DNA of 64,000 nucleotides. It comes from BOG-224 sp963783505. GTDB lineage: Bacteria > Acidobacteriota > Terriglobia > Bryobacterales > Bryobacteraceae. This document shows, one piece after another, positions 8,031 through 15,541 of the stretch. Under the pieces are notes generated by a model. That model did not search any database. It had not been told where the DNA came from and worked only from the letters and a program-made list of their open reading frames with translations. Positions within the stretch are counted from its first letter, which is position 1. Each line of letters opens with the position of its first letter. The stretch is taken from the NCBI GenBank assembly GCA_963783505.1, contig CAWAOP010000048.1, forward strand, positions 116,995 through 180,994, written 5' to 3'. A program made the translations under genes and the position numbers.

Positions 8031-9515
8031 TTACTTGCCACGCCCCGAGGGCGCCCGATCCTCTGGCTCCGCCGATTCCGGGTGATATTGAGAGGGGGAA
8101 CCCGCGCCTTCCATCGTAGCAGAATCCTCCGCGGGTTCTGCGATTCCCGGCTCCGGCGCGGCTTCCGCTTCCGGGACCGCGAGTTCCTCCGCAGCCTCCT
8201 CGACGATTGCCTCGATCTGCTCGAGCGTTTGATCCACCGGTTGAGCCGGTTCTTCGAACTGGCCGTAATAAGCGTTCACGGCCGCCTGGATCCGCTCGAC
8301 GGATTCGACTTCGATTCCGGGGATTTCTTCGAGTTGTTCCGGCGTCATGGAGCCGAGCGCCTCGATGGTCGCGATCCCGGCTTCGACCAGTTTCGCCGCG
8401 GTAGCTTCCTCGACGCCATAATCCACCAGCGCGGAAACCGGCGCGCCCGGAGCTACCACCGCGAGTTGAGACTCCACTTCCTGCCGCTTCTCTTCCTCGC
8501 TCTTAATATCGATGTTCCAGCCCAGCAACTTCGCCGCCAGCCTGACATTCTGACCCTTCTTGCCGATCGCCAGCGAAAGCTGCGAATCGTTGACGATGAC
8601 TTCCATGTGCTTCTCGGCTGCGTCGAGAATCGTGATCCGGCTCACTTTGGCGGGGCTCAGCGCGTGCGTGGCGAACGTGACAGCGTCGTCGGAGTATTCG
8701 ATAATGTCGATCTTTTCGCCGCGCAACTCGCGGATGATCGACTGTACCCGCATTCCCTTCATTCCCACGCAGGCGCCTACGCTATCGACATCGCGGTCGC
8801 GGCTCTGGACGGCGATCTTGGTCCGCTCGCCGGCTTCGCGCGCGCAACCCTTAATAGCCACCGTACCGTCATAGATTTCCGGAACCTCCTGCTCGAACAG
8901 GCGCATCACCAGTTCCGGCGCGGCCCGCGATACCACAACGCCCGGGCCCTTTCCCGACTTGTCCACAATGCGGATGACGCAGCGAATGCGGTCGCCGACG
9001 CTATAGCTTTCCAGGCGCGACTGCTCCTTCTTGGGCAGCTTCGCTTCGGTCTTGCCCAGATCCACGATGTAGTCCGGGCCTTCCACGCGCTTGATGGCGC
9101 AGTTCACCAGTTCGCCCGTGCGCCCCGAGTACTCGTTGAACACCGTTTCGCGTTCCGCCTCGCGGACCTTTTGCAGAATCACCTGCTTGGCTGTCTGCGC
9201 GGAGATCCGGCCGAGCGCGTCCGTGTTCTTTGCGATGCGGATTTCCGATCCCATCGCGGCGTTCGGATCGATTCGCATGGCCTCGCCGAGAGTCATTTCG
9301 TGAAAAGGGTCGGCGACCTCTTCCACGACTTTCCTGACGGCGTAAAGCTTGATGGCCCCCGTTTTGGAGTCCATATCGGCCACGTAATCCTCGGTGGTGC
9401 GGTAATGCTTCTTCGCCGCGATCAGCATGGCGTCTTTTACCGCGTCCAGAACGATTTGCGGGTCGATGCCTTTTTCCTTGCTTAGGATCTCGATTGACTG
9501 AAAGATCGTTTCCAA
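8031..9515 (-). CDS. nusA: transcription termination/antitermination factor NusA
   Basis: NusA binds RNA polymerase and modulates pausing, termination and antitermination. The product shows the N-terminal polymerase-binding domain (IFQSIEILSKEKGIDP), an S1 domain (RTGELVNCAIKRVEGPDYIVDLG), KH domains (ACVGMKGMRVQSIIREL; AIGKKGQNVRLAAKLLGW), a helical repeat segment (LEEIPGIEVESVERIQAA) and a low-complexity acidic C-terminal tail. The start is debatable. A TTG at 9515 has a GAGG five bases upstream and begins right at the conserved domain; a GTG at 9575 would add 20 poorly conserved residues and overlap rimP. The TTG is preferred here. Confidence 0.93.
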   Translation of the reverse strand: METIFQSIEILSKEKGIDPQIVLDAVKDAMLIAAKKHYRTTEDYVADMDSKTGAIKLYAVRKVVEEVADPFHEMTLGEAMRIDPNAAMGSEIRIAKNTDALGRISAQTAKQVILQKVREAERETVFNEYSGRTGELVNCAIKRVEGPDYIVDLGKTEAKLPKKEQSRLESYSVGDRIRCVIRIVDKSGKGPGVVVSRAAPELVMRLFEQEVPEIYDGTVAIKGCAREAGERTKIAVQSRDRDVDSVGACVGMKGMRVQSIIRELRGEKIDIIEYSDDAVTFATHALSPAKVSRITILDAAEKHMEVIVNDSQLSLAIGKKGQNVRLAAKLLGWNIDIKSEEEKRQEVESQLAVVAPGAPVSALVDYGVEEATAAKLVEAGIATIEALGSMTPEQLEEIPGIEVESVERIQAAVNAYYGQFEEPAQPVDQTLEQIEAIVEEAAEELAVPEAEAAPEPGIAEPAEDSATMEGAGSPSQYHPESAEPEDRAPSGRGK

Positions 9516-9568
9516 GATTTCCTCGTTGCGCTGGTGATATTTCCGGTTCCGTTTATCCTTGGGCGGGC

Positions 9569-10036
9569 TTACCACTCGAACTTGAGATGCGCTTTGCGCA
9601 CCAGCTCGAACGGCAGGCGAACGACGGTCCCCGGAGCGGTCTCCAGGGCGATGACGCCCTCTTCAAACCCGGCCAGAGCGCCTTCCCAGGAGGCGCGGCC
9701 GTGGAGCGGTTGGGTAAGGACGATGCTGGCTTTCTTGCCCTGGAATCGCACATAGTCGTTGGGAGTGACAAGCTTCCGTTCCACCCCGGGCGAGCTCACC
9801 TCGAGCGTATAACTCCCTCCCGGCACTACGTCCTCGACGTCCAGAATTGCCCCCACGTTTTGCGAGACCGTCTCGCAATCGGCGTGCGTCACGCCCGCGG
9901 GCTTATCGATAAAGATGCGCACCAGTTGCACGCTGCCGGTCCCCTTGACCTGAACTTCAACGATTTCAAGGCCTTCGGACCCCGCCACCCGCCGGGCGAT
10001 TTCTTCGACTTTGGACGCCACTTGATCCCGCGACAT
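9569..10036 (-). CDS. rimP: ribosome maturation factor RimP
   Basis: The 155-residue protein assists 30S assembly. Recognisable RimP blocks are EGLEIVEVQVKG, LVRIFIDKPAGVTHADCE, GGSYTLEVSSPGVERKL and LPFELVRKAHLKFEW. It heads the rimP-nusA-infB cluster, the classical bacterial arrangement. The ATG at 10036 was chosen because it begins with MSRDQVASKVEEIA; a TTG 15 bases upstream would add only five residues. An intrinsic terminator ends 22 bases before this ATG, so expression must depend on read-through or on a start inside that short interval. Confidence 0.93.
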   Translation of the reverse strand: MSRDQVASKVEEIARRVAGSEGLEIVEVQVKGTGSVQLVRIFIDKPAGVTHADCETVSQNVGAILDVEDVVPGGSYTLEVSSPGVERKLVTPNDYVRFQGKKASIVLTQPLHGRASWEGALAGFEEGVIALETAPGTVVRLPFELVRKAHLKFEW

Positions 10037-10057
10037 TGCGAAATACGCCAAGCCAAC

Positions 10058-10080
10058 AAAAAAGTGGGCTTTCGCCCACT
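10058..10080 (-). terminator. intrinsic terminator in the rimP leader
   Basis: On the minus strand, AGTGGGC and GCCCACT form a 7-bp GC-rich stem around a GAAA loop, followed directly by six T residues (10063-10058). This is a textbook Rho-independent terminator. It ends 22 bases upstream of the rimP start. It could end transcripts of the upstream minus-strand SnoaL-like gene (stop at 10257), but its position also makes it a candidate attenuator of the nusA operon. Confidence 0.8.
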
Positions 10081-10105
10081 CACACGGCTCGACGCCTCAA
10101 AATAC

Positions 10106-10135
10106 ATTGTACCCTGTTTGGCCGATTCAGGGTAA
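10106..10135 (-). promoter_or_regulatory. possible promoter for the rimP-nusA-infB operon
   Basis: On the minus strand TACAAT (10111-10106) is a good -10 hexamer, and TTACCC about 18 bases upstream is a weak -35. Transcription would begin near 10099, giving a leader of about 63 nt that contains the terminator hairpin. Only the -10 match is strong, so this is tentative. Confidence 0.4.
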
Positions 10136-10137
10136 CT

Positions 10138-10200
10138 GCAAAACGGGGATGGGCTCGGATTTCGCGCCTTCTGCGAAACTCCGTGCCTGTACCCGCTTTG
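10138..10200 (+). repeat. 63-bp dispersed repeat, copy A
   Basis: The segment starting GCAAAACGGGGATGGGCTCG and ending GTGCCTGTACCCGCTTTG is repeated in inverse orientation at 44259-44321 with only a handful of mismatches. Both copies are intergenic. Copy A is followed by a hairpin (GCGAGGT/ACCTCGC, 10203-10221) just after the stop side of the SnoaL-like gene. Confidence 0.8.
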
Positions 10201-10256
10201 CCGCGAGGTCGAAAACCTCGCTACGTTTCCGTCACGGCCGCAACGCCGGCCCGCCC

Positions 10257-10727
10257 TTACTTCCCTACCTTGGTCGATTGCGAAGCTACCGCCTGCCACT
10301 TGCCGTTGCGGTTCGCAAATACGTCCGTCCACACGTACTTGCCGCTCGTATCCTTCCCTTGGCTGGCGCTCTTCTCGGTGTCGGACCCGGTCACCACGGC
10401 CGTGTTGCCGAATACCCGCACCTTCATGTCGCCCAACTCGATGCTGGTGAGCGAGGAATTGGCGGACTTCAAATCGGCCAGTTCCATGGCCTTGGTCCAA
10501 GTCTTCCCTTCATAATCGATGCCGGCCCAATCGTCGGCCATGATTCGATCCATGGTCGCCGCGTCTTTGGTCTGGCCGGCTTTGGCCCAGTCGCGCTCCA
10601 TCTGTTGCAGGCTCTGCTCGACGGAAGCGCCCCCCGTTTTTGGCGCGTCCGTTTTCACCTGTGCGAAGGCGGGAATCGCTGCCGCCGCCAGTACGCATAC
10701 AAACAACATCCGTTTCATTCGTCCCAT
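10257..10727 (-). CDS. secreted SnoaL-like/DUF4440 protein
   Basis: The 156-residue product has a signal peptide (MKRMLFVCVLAAAAIPAFAQ) and one NTF2-fold domain of the DUF4440/SnoaL type: QQMERDWAKAGQTKDAATMDRIMADDWAGIDYEG, then VFGNTAVVTGSDTE and WTDVFANRNGKWQAVASQ. The family covers small periplasmic proteins of unknown or varied function, often with a hydrophobic cavity; no substrate can be named. ATG 10727 has AAGGAGA just upstream; the ATG at 10718 is an alternative. The frame is open further upstream, but that part is not protein-like. Confidence 0.8.
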   Translation of the reverse strand: MGRMKRMLFVCVLAAAAIPAFAQVKTDAPKTGGASVEQSLQQMERDWAKAGQTKDAATMDRIMADDWAGIDYEGKTWTKAMELADLKSANSSLTSIELGDMKVRVFGNTAVVTGSDTEKSASQGKDTSGKYVWTDVFANRNGKWQAVASQSTKVGK

Positions 10728-10888
10728 TCTCTCCTTCGTCCGATCCCCCGATGAGGCGCGGGCATTCAGGAAGTCTACCCCGCGCCGGAATAAAAGCCAA
10801 ATCGAACCGAAACCCGCGCGCGCATAATAACTATCTGGACGAATCGTTCCGCTCCATCGCGATATCTGAATCTGTAGCGGAAGAAGTG

Positions 10889-10910
10889 GGGCAGGCGCTT
10901 CCGCCTGCCC
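10889..10910. repeat. GGGCAGG-type hairpin
   Basis: GGGCAGGCG and CGCCTGCCC are perfect 9-bp arms around a CTTC loop. The hairpin lies in the divergent region between the SnoaL-like gene and the SDR gene. Variants of the same hairpin occur at 19111-19132, 36884-36905, 40503-40558 and 41271-41290, so this is a dispersed REP-like family. Confidence 0.7.
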
Positions 10911-10987
10911 GGATGTTCTACTAAACTGACAAGCCGTCCGCCATCCGGGCGAGGACGGCAATTAGCGAATAGCGGAAAGCTTCTCTC

Positions 10988-11692
10988 ATGGAATCGCTCA
11001 AAGGTAAAATCGCCGCCGTCACCGGCGGCACTCGCGGCATCGGCCGCGCTATCGCGGAACGTTTGTTGCGCGAAGGCGCGTCGGTCGCCATCTGCGGCCG
11101 CACTCAGGAGGCCGTGGAACGCGCCGTCTCGGACATGGCCTGCGCTGGCCCGGTTTTCGGCGTCGCCGCCGACGTGCGGCGCATCGAGGATGTAAGAAAA
11201 TTCTTCCTGGCCATCGACGAGCGCTTCGGCGGCCTCGATATTCTGGTGAATAACGCCGGCGAAGGCGTCTTCCGCAAGGTGGGTGAGATGCAGCCCGAGG
11301 ACTGGCATCGCAACATCGACCTGAACCTCAACGGCCCGTTCTATTGTTCCCGCGAGGCGCTGCCCCGCTTCGCCCAACGCGGCGGCGGGTTCATCGTCAA
11401 CATATCGAGCCTCGCGGCCAAGAACCCTTTCAGCGGCGGCGCCGGCTATAACGCCTCAAAATTCGGGCTGAACGGCTTCACCGAAGCCCTGATGCTGGAC
11501 CATCGCTACGACAACGTTCGCGTCTCCTCCATCATGCCCGGCAGCGTGGATACCGATTTTCACCGCAAAGGCGGCGCAAGCTGGATGATCGCTCCCGAGG
11601 ACGTCGCCGAAGTGGTGGCGATGGTTTTGAAGATCCCGGCGCGCACCATGATAAGCCAGGTGGAAATCCGGCCGTCGCAACCGAAGAAGTAG
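10988..11692 (+). CDS. short-chain dehydrogenase/reductase
   Basis: The 234-residue enzyme is a classical SDR using NAD(P)H. The cofactor motif TGGTRGIG is at residues 12-19, NNAG at 88-91, the catalytic Ser at about 140 and YNASK at 154-158, so the Ser-Tyr-Lys triad is intact. It resembles 3-oxoacyl-ACP reductase-like and sugar/steroid-type SDRs; the substrate cannot be told. ATG 10988 begins directly at the conserved MESLKGKIAAVTGG. The following stretch encodes a remnant of an unrelated dehydrogenase, so there is no operon partner. Confidence 0.88.
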   Translation: MESLKGKIAAVTGGTRGIGRAIAERLLREGASVAICGRTQEAVERAVSDMACAGPVFGVAADVRRIEDVRKFFLAIDERFGGLDILVNNAGEGVFRKVGEMQPEDWHRNIDLNLNGPFYCSREALPRFAQRGGGFIVNISSLAAKNPFSGGAGYNASKFGLNGFTEALMLDHRYDNVRVSSIMPGSVDTDFHRKGGASWMIAPEDVAEVVAMVLKIPARTMISQVEIRPSQPKK

Positions 11693-11938
11693 GGCGGGCG
11701 AACGGCCGGACCCCTCATCCATCGCAGGTGGTTGTCGCTGCTTAGCGATAACACCGCGGACCTGAACGCCGCTGCCTGCGCGAAAATCCTCGACGCACTG
11801 GCCCCGCTGTTCGATTCCGGCGCAATTGCGCCGCCCGTCGTATCCGCGACCTACCCGCTCTCCCAAGCCTCAGCAGCCTATCAAGCCGTAGCCGCCGGCT
11901 CCGCCGGCAAGGTTGTGCTCACCACGGCCCCGAGGTAG
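11690..11938 (+). pseudogene. C-terminal remnant of a zinc/quinone-type alcohol dehydrogenase
   Basis: The frame from about 11690 to the TAG at 11938 encodes a stretch (ILDALAPLFDSGAIAPPV, TYPLSQASAAYQAV, GSAGKVVL) that matches the end of medium-chain alcohol dehydrogenase/quinone oxidoreductase proteins. There is no start codon or N-terminal part: the homologous frame opens inside the end of the SDR gene. It is therefore a remnant left by deletion. The 269 bp that follow, up to 12207, show no gene that I can support. Confidence 0.65.
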
Positions 11939-12207
11939 CGTTCACAAACCGGGGCTGACTGGACCAGCGAGCCCCGCAACATCGGACGCGGAGTCTTGCC
12001 TGCGCCAAGGCGAACCCCACGGAGGAGTCTGCCAGCCGACGCGCCGCGGCGGGTTGGGGACTACGCGCTCATGTGGAGAACGGAGGTTGCCAGACGCGCG
12101 CCCGGCAGGCTCGAAGGCAAGGAATCTCGTCTGTCCACCATCACGTTTCGCTCGCGAATGCAGCGCAGATAACTCTGCGGTCGCTGCGGCACGATTATTC
12201 GTCCGGG

Positions 12208-13197
12208 CTAGTAGTCCGGCAGTGTAATGTCATAGGTCCGAACGAATGGAAGCGCCGAGAAGTCGATCACCGTAGCGGATGCCGGATCTTCGGTGCCGGG
12301 ATAGAACCAACGTAAATGGGGAGCCGCTTCCGCGGAGAATGAGTTCAGATTGATGCCCAAATAAAACTTGTTTGCCTGCCATCGGAAGAGTAATTCGTAG
12401 CGGCCATCCCGGCCAGTCGTGGCGCTCGCCGGCTCGACGTTCTCATTCAAGTCCATGGCGCGGAAATACACTTCCGCATCTGGAGTGAACGCAGATCGCA
12501 GATCGACTCGGACCCCCGATGCGGGCGCACCGTCTCTAGTCACCACACGCCCGGTTATCCGAACTACGGGCGCCAAGATGAGGTCCAGACACCCTTTCTC
12601 GTGTACCTGGACCCTGGGGTCAGTTGGCAGATCGCCATCCGGTTCGGCGTGTATCTTGTAGCTGCCTGGCGGCAAGCCCACGAATACGGCTTCGCCCGTT
12701 GCATTTGTCGTCGAGGTAACGCTCGCCCCGTTCCGCTCGGCCGAGACCTGCAGTCTGGTCGTAGCCGGATTCGCGATGCGAACCCGAAGTGTGCTGGGTG
12801 CGTTGGCCATTGTGCGGAAATACTGGAGGTCCTCGGCCGCCTCATCAAACGGTCGCGTGCGAGTGCATGTGCTCGTAGAAAGACGGCCGTCCCGACCTCG
12901 GAAAGCATAAACGACATAGCGCCCCCCTGCGATGAAGGGATATCCGCAGTCACCGCCGCCCATGCCGGTTCCTATCTCGACCTGATTCCGCCCAGGGCCA
13001 AGGCCGGTGAACGACTCCTCAACTCGCATCCGAATAACTCGCGGAGGCGAGAGCAGGGGCGAGGTATTAATGTCGAGCACTGTTCCGACAAATACCGTAT
13101 CAACCGACCCCACGGCATAACACGGCCTCGGCTCGATGCTGCAGTCGCAGCCAAGGAGCCGAGTGACTGCCAGTATAGTGCCGAGCATGAACCGCAT
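12208..13197 (-). CDS. secreted protein with carboxypeptidase-regulatory-like (CnaB) domains
   Basis: The 329-residue product has a short hydrophobic N-terminus (MRFMLGTILAVTRLLGCDCS), then a cysteine-containing module with VDTVFVGTVLDI and FIAGGRYVVYAFRG, reminiscent of NTR/TIMP-like folds. Two beta-sandwich modules follow: SVTSTTNATGEAVFVGLPPGSYKI and RITGRVVTRDGAPASGVRVDL with TTGRDGRYELLF, which are carboxypeptidase-regulatory-like. Such proteins are abundant in Acidobacteria; they are thought to be extracytoplasmic binding or structural proteins. No enzymatic motif is seen. It is alone on its strand. Confidence 0.75.
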   Translation of the reverse strand: MRFMLGTILAVTRLLGCDCSIEPRPCYAVGSVDTVFVGTVLDINTSPLLSPPRVIRMRVEESFTGLGPGRNQVEIGTGMGGGDCGYPFIAGGRYVVYAFRGRDGRLSTSTCTRTRPFDEAAEDLQYFRTMANAPSTLRVRIANPATTRLQVSAERNGASVTSTTNATGEAVFVGLPPGSYKIHAEPDGDLPTDPRVQVHEKGCLDLILAPVVRITGRVVTRDGAPASGVRVDLRSAFTPDAEVYFRAMDLNENVEPASATTGRDGRYELLFRWQANKFYLGINLNSFSAEAAPHLRWFYPGTEDPASATVIDFSALPFVRTYDITLPDY

Positions 13198-13373
13198 AAG
13201 CCAATTCTCGCAGAAACCTATAGGCGCTCAGCAGGTATTCTGCACCCACGTCCCTGTAAGTGGGAACCTCTTCCCGGTGACGGCGGGAATAGCACGCACG
13301 CAGTTGGAGGGGGCCTACCGGCCACACTTCATATCGCCGACCCCTTCGCAGCCTCTCCGCGAACGAGGAATGT

Positions 13374-13574
13374 CTAGGGATACGGCCCTCGGCCGCAGAT
13401 CTTGAAGGAGCCGAAGTCCTTGTACCAATCGCCATCCGGAACGTCCGGCGAGGACTCGATTCAAAGTCGAAGCCGGTTGAGGTCCGCTATGCCGATCGAC
13501 CGGTCGCGCATCCGTTCCACGAGATGCTGGCGTACCGCAATAGGTAGACAGTCCCACGTCTCAATCTTGGGCAT
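13374..13574 (-). pseudogene. small antitoxin-linked protein with in-frame TGA
   Basis: The 67-codon frame begins with ATG at 13574, overlapping the stop of the RHH gene (TGATG), and ends at TAG 13376-13374. It encodes MPKIETWDCLPIAVRQHLVE and later GDWYKDFGSFKICG, but codon 38 (13463-13461) is TGA. I would expect Trp there (RLRL-W-IESSPDVP), so a TGG-to-TGA change or base error interrupts it. From memory, similar small proteins end some 15-20 residues later, so the C-terminus may also be lost. Function unknown; the tight coupling suggests a toxin-antitoxin-like pair. Confidence 0.55.
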
Positions 13575-13831
13575 CAGCCGCCGAATACCATGCGCCCGAG
13601 CTCGTCCCCCAAACGCTTCGCTTCTTCCGGGTCGCTCGCGCCGCGAAAGCGTTCGGCCAGTTCGAAGAACTGCCGCTGCTTTCGCTTCTGCGACTCCATT
13701 CCGTCCTCGATGAGTTCCACCAACATCCGGTTTGCGCTGAGCCGCCGGGTCCTCGCCATCGAACGAACCTGCGCGGCAACGCCGGTGGGAAGACTGATAC
13801 TCTGGCGAATCGTCTTGTTTGCCGTCCTCAT
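13574..13831 (-). CDS. ribbon-helix-helix antitoxin-like protein
   Basis: The 85-residue protein starts TANKTIRQSISLPTGVAAQVRSMA, the strand-helix-helix pattern of CopG/MetJ-type DNA-binding antitoxins, followed by a helical tail (QFFELAERFRGASDPEEAKRLGDELG) that would bind a partner. The ATG at 13831 was preferred to one six codons upstream because it lies exactly at the edge of a palindromic operator (13830-13860). The next gene overlaps its stop and is broken, so the locus looks like a decaying toxin-antitoxin pair. Confidence 0.7.
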   Translation of the reverse strand: MRTANKTIRQSISLPTGVAAQVRSMARTRRLSANRMLVELIEDGMESQKRKQRQFFELAERFRGASDPEEAKRLGDELGRMVFGG

Positions 13832-13860
13832 TCCACCATTATGCACCAAAATGGTGGAAT
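13830..13860. promoter_or_regulatory. palindromic operator at the RHH gene start
   Basis: Perfect 11-bp arms (ATTCCACCATT at 13830-13840, AATGGTGGAAT at 13850-13860) with a 9-bp spacer end exactly at the ATG of the RHH gene. On the minus strand a -10-like CATAAT lies in the spacer, six bases before the ATG, implying an essentially leaderless transcript. Autoregulation by the RHH protein is the natural reading. Confidence 0.65.
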
Positions 13861-13953
13861 GAGCGCGTCCCGCTTTGATGCCTTGCCTTGGAACTACGCG
13901 GTCTTGAAGTGAGGCTCATGGAAAACGACATTTCTCGGGTCCGGCATCCACGG

Positions 13954-14137
13954 GGCCATAAGCGTCAAGATAAGGTCAATTTCCGACAATCCCGTGGCGC
14001 GGGCGTCCACGGCGGGGGCCCTCTGGGCGCGGTCGAGAGTCATCTCGACCTTCAGAAAGTCGGCTCGACAGCCGGCTCTGCAAGCCTGGCGCCTTGCGCC
14101 ACGGGCCGAGATCGGCCTTATCTTAACGCCTATAGCC
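13954..14137. repeat. degenerate inverted repeat, about 184 bp
   Basis: The left arm (13954-14000, containing AAGCGTCAAGATAAGG) and the right arm (14096-14137, complement containing AGGCGTTAAGATAAGG) are imperfect inverted copies of about 42-47 bp, each ending in CCGTGGCGC. A 95-codon minus-strand frame (13894-14181) runs through it, but its first half is arginine-rich translation of the repeat and I do not accept it as a gene. An old MITE-like element is the likely explanation. Confidence 0.5.
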
Positions 14138-15118
14138 CTACGGCAGCCCCGCCTCGGCCGCCTCGGAGCGCGGGCTTTCATTTCCGGCCTTGCTGACGGC
14201 TGTCACGGCGTACCGGTAGGTCTTCCGTGCCTCGACAGCGTGGTCCGAGTAAGTCGGCGTCATGCCTGCGTCCGCCAGCTTTTCAAACGCGCCGCTTCCG
14301 GTCGCACGGTAAATGCGGTAGCCGCCCAGGAAGGCTTCCGTGTTCGGCTCCCAGTTCAGCTCGATGGTTTGCAAGGCCGCGATCGCTCGCAATCCCAAGG
14401 GAACCGCCGGAGGGAATTCGTCCTTCGGCGTAATTGCGATCTCTGCGGATGGATCGCTCGTCGCCTCCCGCTCCGTCCCGGCCTTGGCGATGGTCTGAAC
14501 CCGATACACGTACTGCTTTCCGATCTCCGCGCTTGTGTCCAGCCACTCGGGCTTCTCGGAGTTCCCCATGGCCTTGAAAGCCGCTTCCTCTCCCATGCGC
14601 CGGAACACTCGGAATGACGCGCCGCGCGCCGTCCATGAGAGGCGTACTCCTTGCGGCGTATTCTCCGCGCGGACGCCCTCTGGCTTTTCCGGCGCCGGAA
14701 CAACCGGAACCACTGCGAAGTTCGACCAGTGCGACGCCTTTCCATTTCCGCCGATAATTCGCGCCGATAGGATCGCTTCCTTGCCAATCCAATCCGCCGC
14801 GGGGATCTCGAAATGCGCCGAATCGGGCCCGATCTTCGCCGGCGCGACTTTCGTGGCCTGCGCCGCCCAGCCTTCCGCGTTGAATGGCGTCCCGTAGGTT
14901 CCGATGCGAAAGTCGAGTTTCCTTGGCATGGGGATAGGCCTGTCTTCCGTAGTGCGATCCGGAACGGGGAAATCGACCAGAATCACCGCTCCCCGCTGCT
15001 CGACAGTCATCGATTGAATGGCCCCCGGCACGTTGGCCAAAGGAGGCCGGGGATTGGCCATGTAGCCGCACCCGATCAACGCCATCGCCGCCGCCAGAAC
15101 CGGAATCAATGCGCGCAT
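14138..15118 (-). CDS. lipoprotein with fibronectin type III-like domains
   Basis: The 326-residue product begins MRALIPVLAAAMALIGCGYM: a signal peptide ending in a lipobox (LIGC), so it is probably a membrane-anchored lipoprotein. The rest is beta-sandwich sequence: PEGVRAENTPQGVRLSWTARGASFRVFRR, ... KQYVYRVQTIAKAGTE, and VPLGLRAIAALQTIELNWEPNTEAFLGGYRIYRAT ... YRYAVTAVSKAGNES, two clear FN3 repeats. It has no catalytic motif and probably serves binding or structural purposes at the envelope. The frame is open 25 codons further upstream, but ATG 15118 starts the signal peptide. Confidence 0.8.
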   Translation of the reverse strand: MRALIPVLAAAMALIGCGYMANPRPPLANVPGAIQSMTVEQRGAVILVDFPVPDRTTEDRPIPMPRKLDFRIGTYGTPFNAEGWAAQATKVAPAKIGPDSAHFEIPAADWIGKEAILSARIIGGNGKASHWSNFAVVPVVPAPEKPEGVRAENTPQGVRLSWTARGASFRVFRRMGEEAAFKAMGNSEKPEWLDTSAEIGKQYVYRVQTIAKAGTEREATSDPSAEIAITPKDEFPPAVPLGLRAIAALQTIELNWEPNTEAFLGGYRIYRATGSGAFEKLADAGMTPTYSDHAVEARKTYRYAVTAVSKAGNESPRSEAAEAGLP

Positions 15119-15206
15119 CCATCGACAAGTGTAACGGGCTTCGACGGCGCGCCGCTCGGCCGCAATCCTATCGGCTGAACTGGCGGACCCCACGATCCCA
15201 CCGTTG

Positions 15207-15479
15207 ATCCGTCCGTAGCTCCACTAGAACTCCACCGCTGAGACGCGGAGACGCAAAGTTTAAATGCGTTCTCCGCGATCTCTGCGCCCTCCGCTGGCGG
15301 ACCCGCGTGGCGACGGGAAATCACCAAAAAGTCCTGCACGTTTTTCGCGGCCTGTGGCACCCCCCCGGGTACGAGCGCAGAGCCTGCAGAGGGCGCAAAG
15401 GCTTTCTAATTTGCCCTTTCTCTGCGTCTCGGCGTCTCGGCGTCTCAGCGGTGAGCGATGTCTTGCCTTACGGACGGAT
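15207..15479. repeat. long inverted repeat between the FN3 lipoprotein and fur
   Basis: This gap (15119-15541) is divergent intergenic DNA without a gene. Outer arms ATCCGTCCGTAG (15207-15218) and CTTACGGACGGAT (15467-15479) enclose a second pair, CACCGCTGAGACGCGGAG (15233-15250) and its complement within 15421-15453, where GGCGTCTC is tandemly repeated. The element is about 273 bp, MITE-like. Any fur promoter must lie in the last 60 bases. Confidence 0.7.
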
Positions 15480-15541
15480 TTCGGACGTTTCGCCGCCCCG
15501 TCCTACCTCCCCGCCCCCGCTGGTAGAATTGGGAAGTCGCC

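Noticed and set aside
7677..9485. 602-codon plus-strand open frame opposite nusA
   Set aside because: Antisense shadow of nusA with no recognisable domain and biased composition.
11913..12315. Two small plus-strand frames (11913-12227, 12073-12315)
   Set aside because: No start with ribosome-binding site, no domain, and arginine/cysteine-rich composition; part overlaps the CnaB-like gene on the other strand.
13894..14181. 95-codon minus-strand frame near the decayed RHH locus
   Set aside because: It spans a diverged inverted repeat and is arginine-rich in its first half; only the final 30 residues look protein-like, not enough to support a gene.
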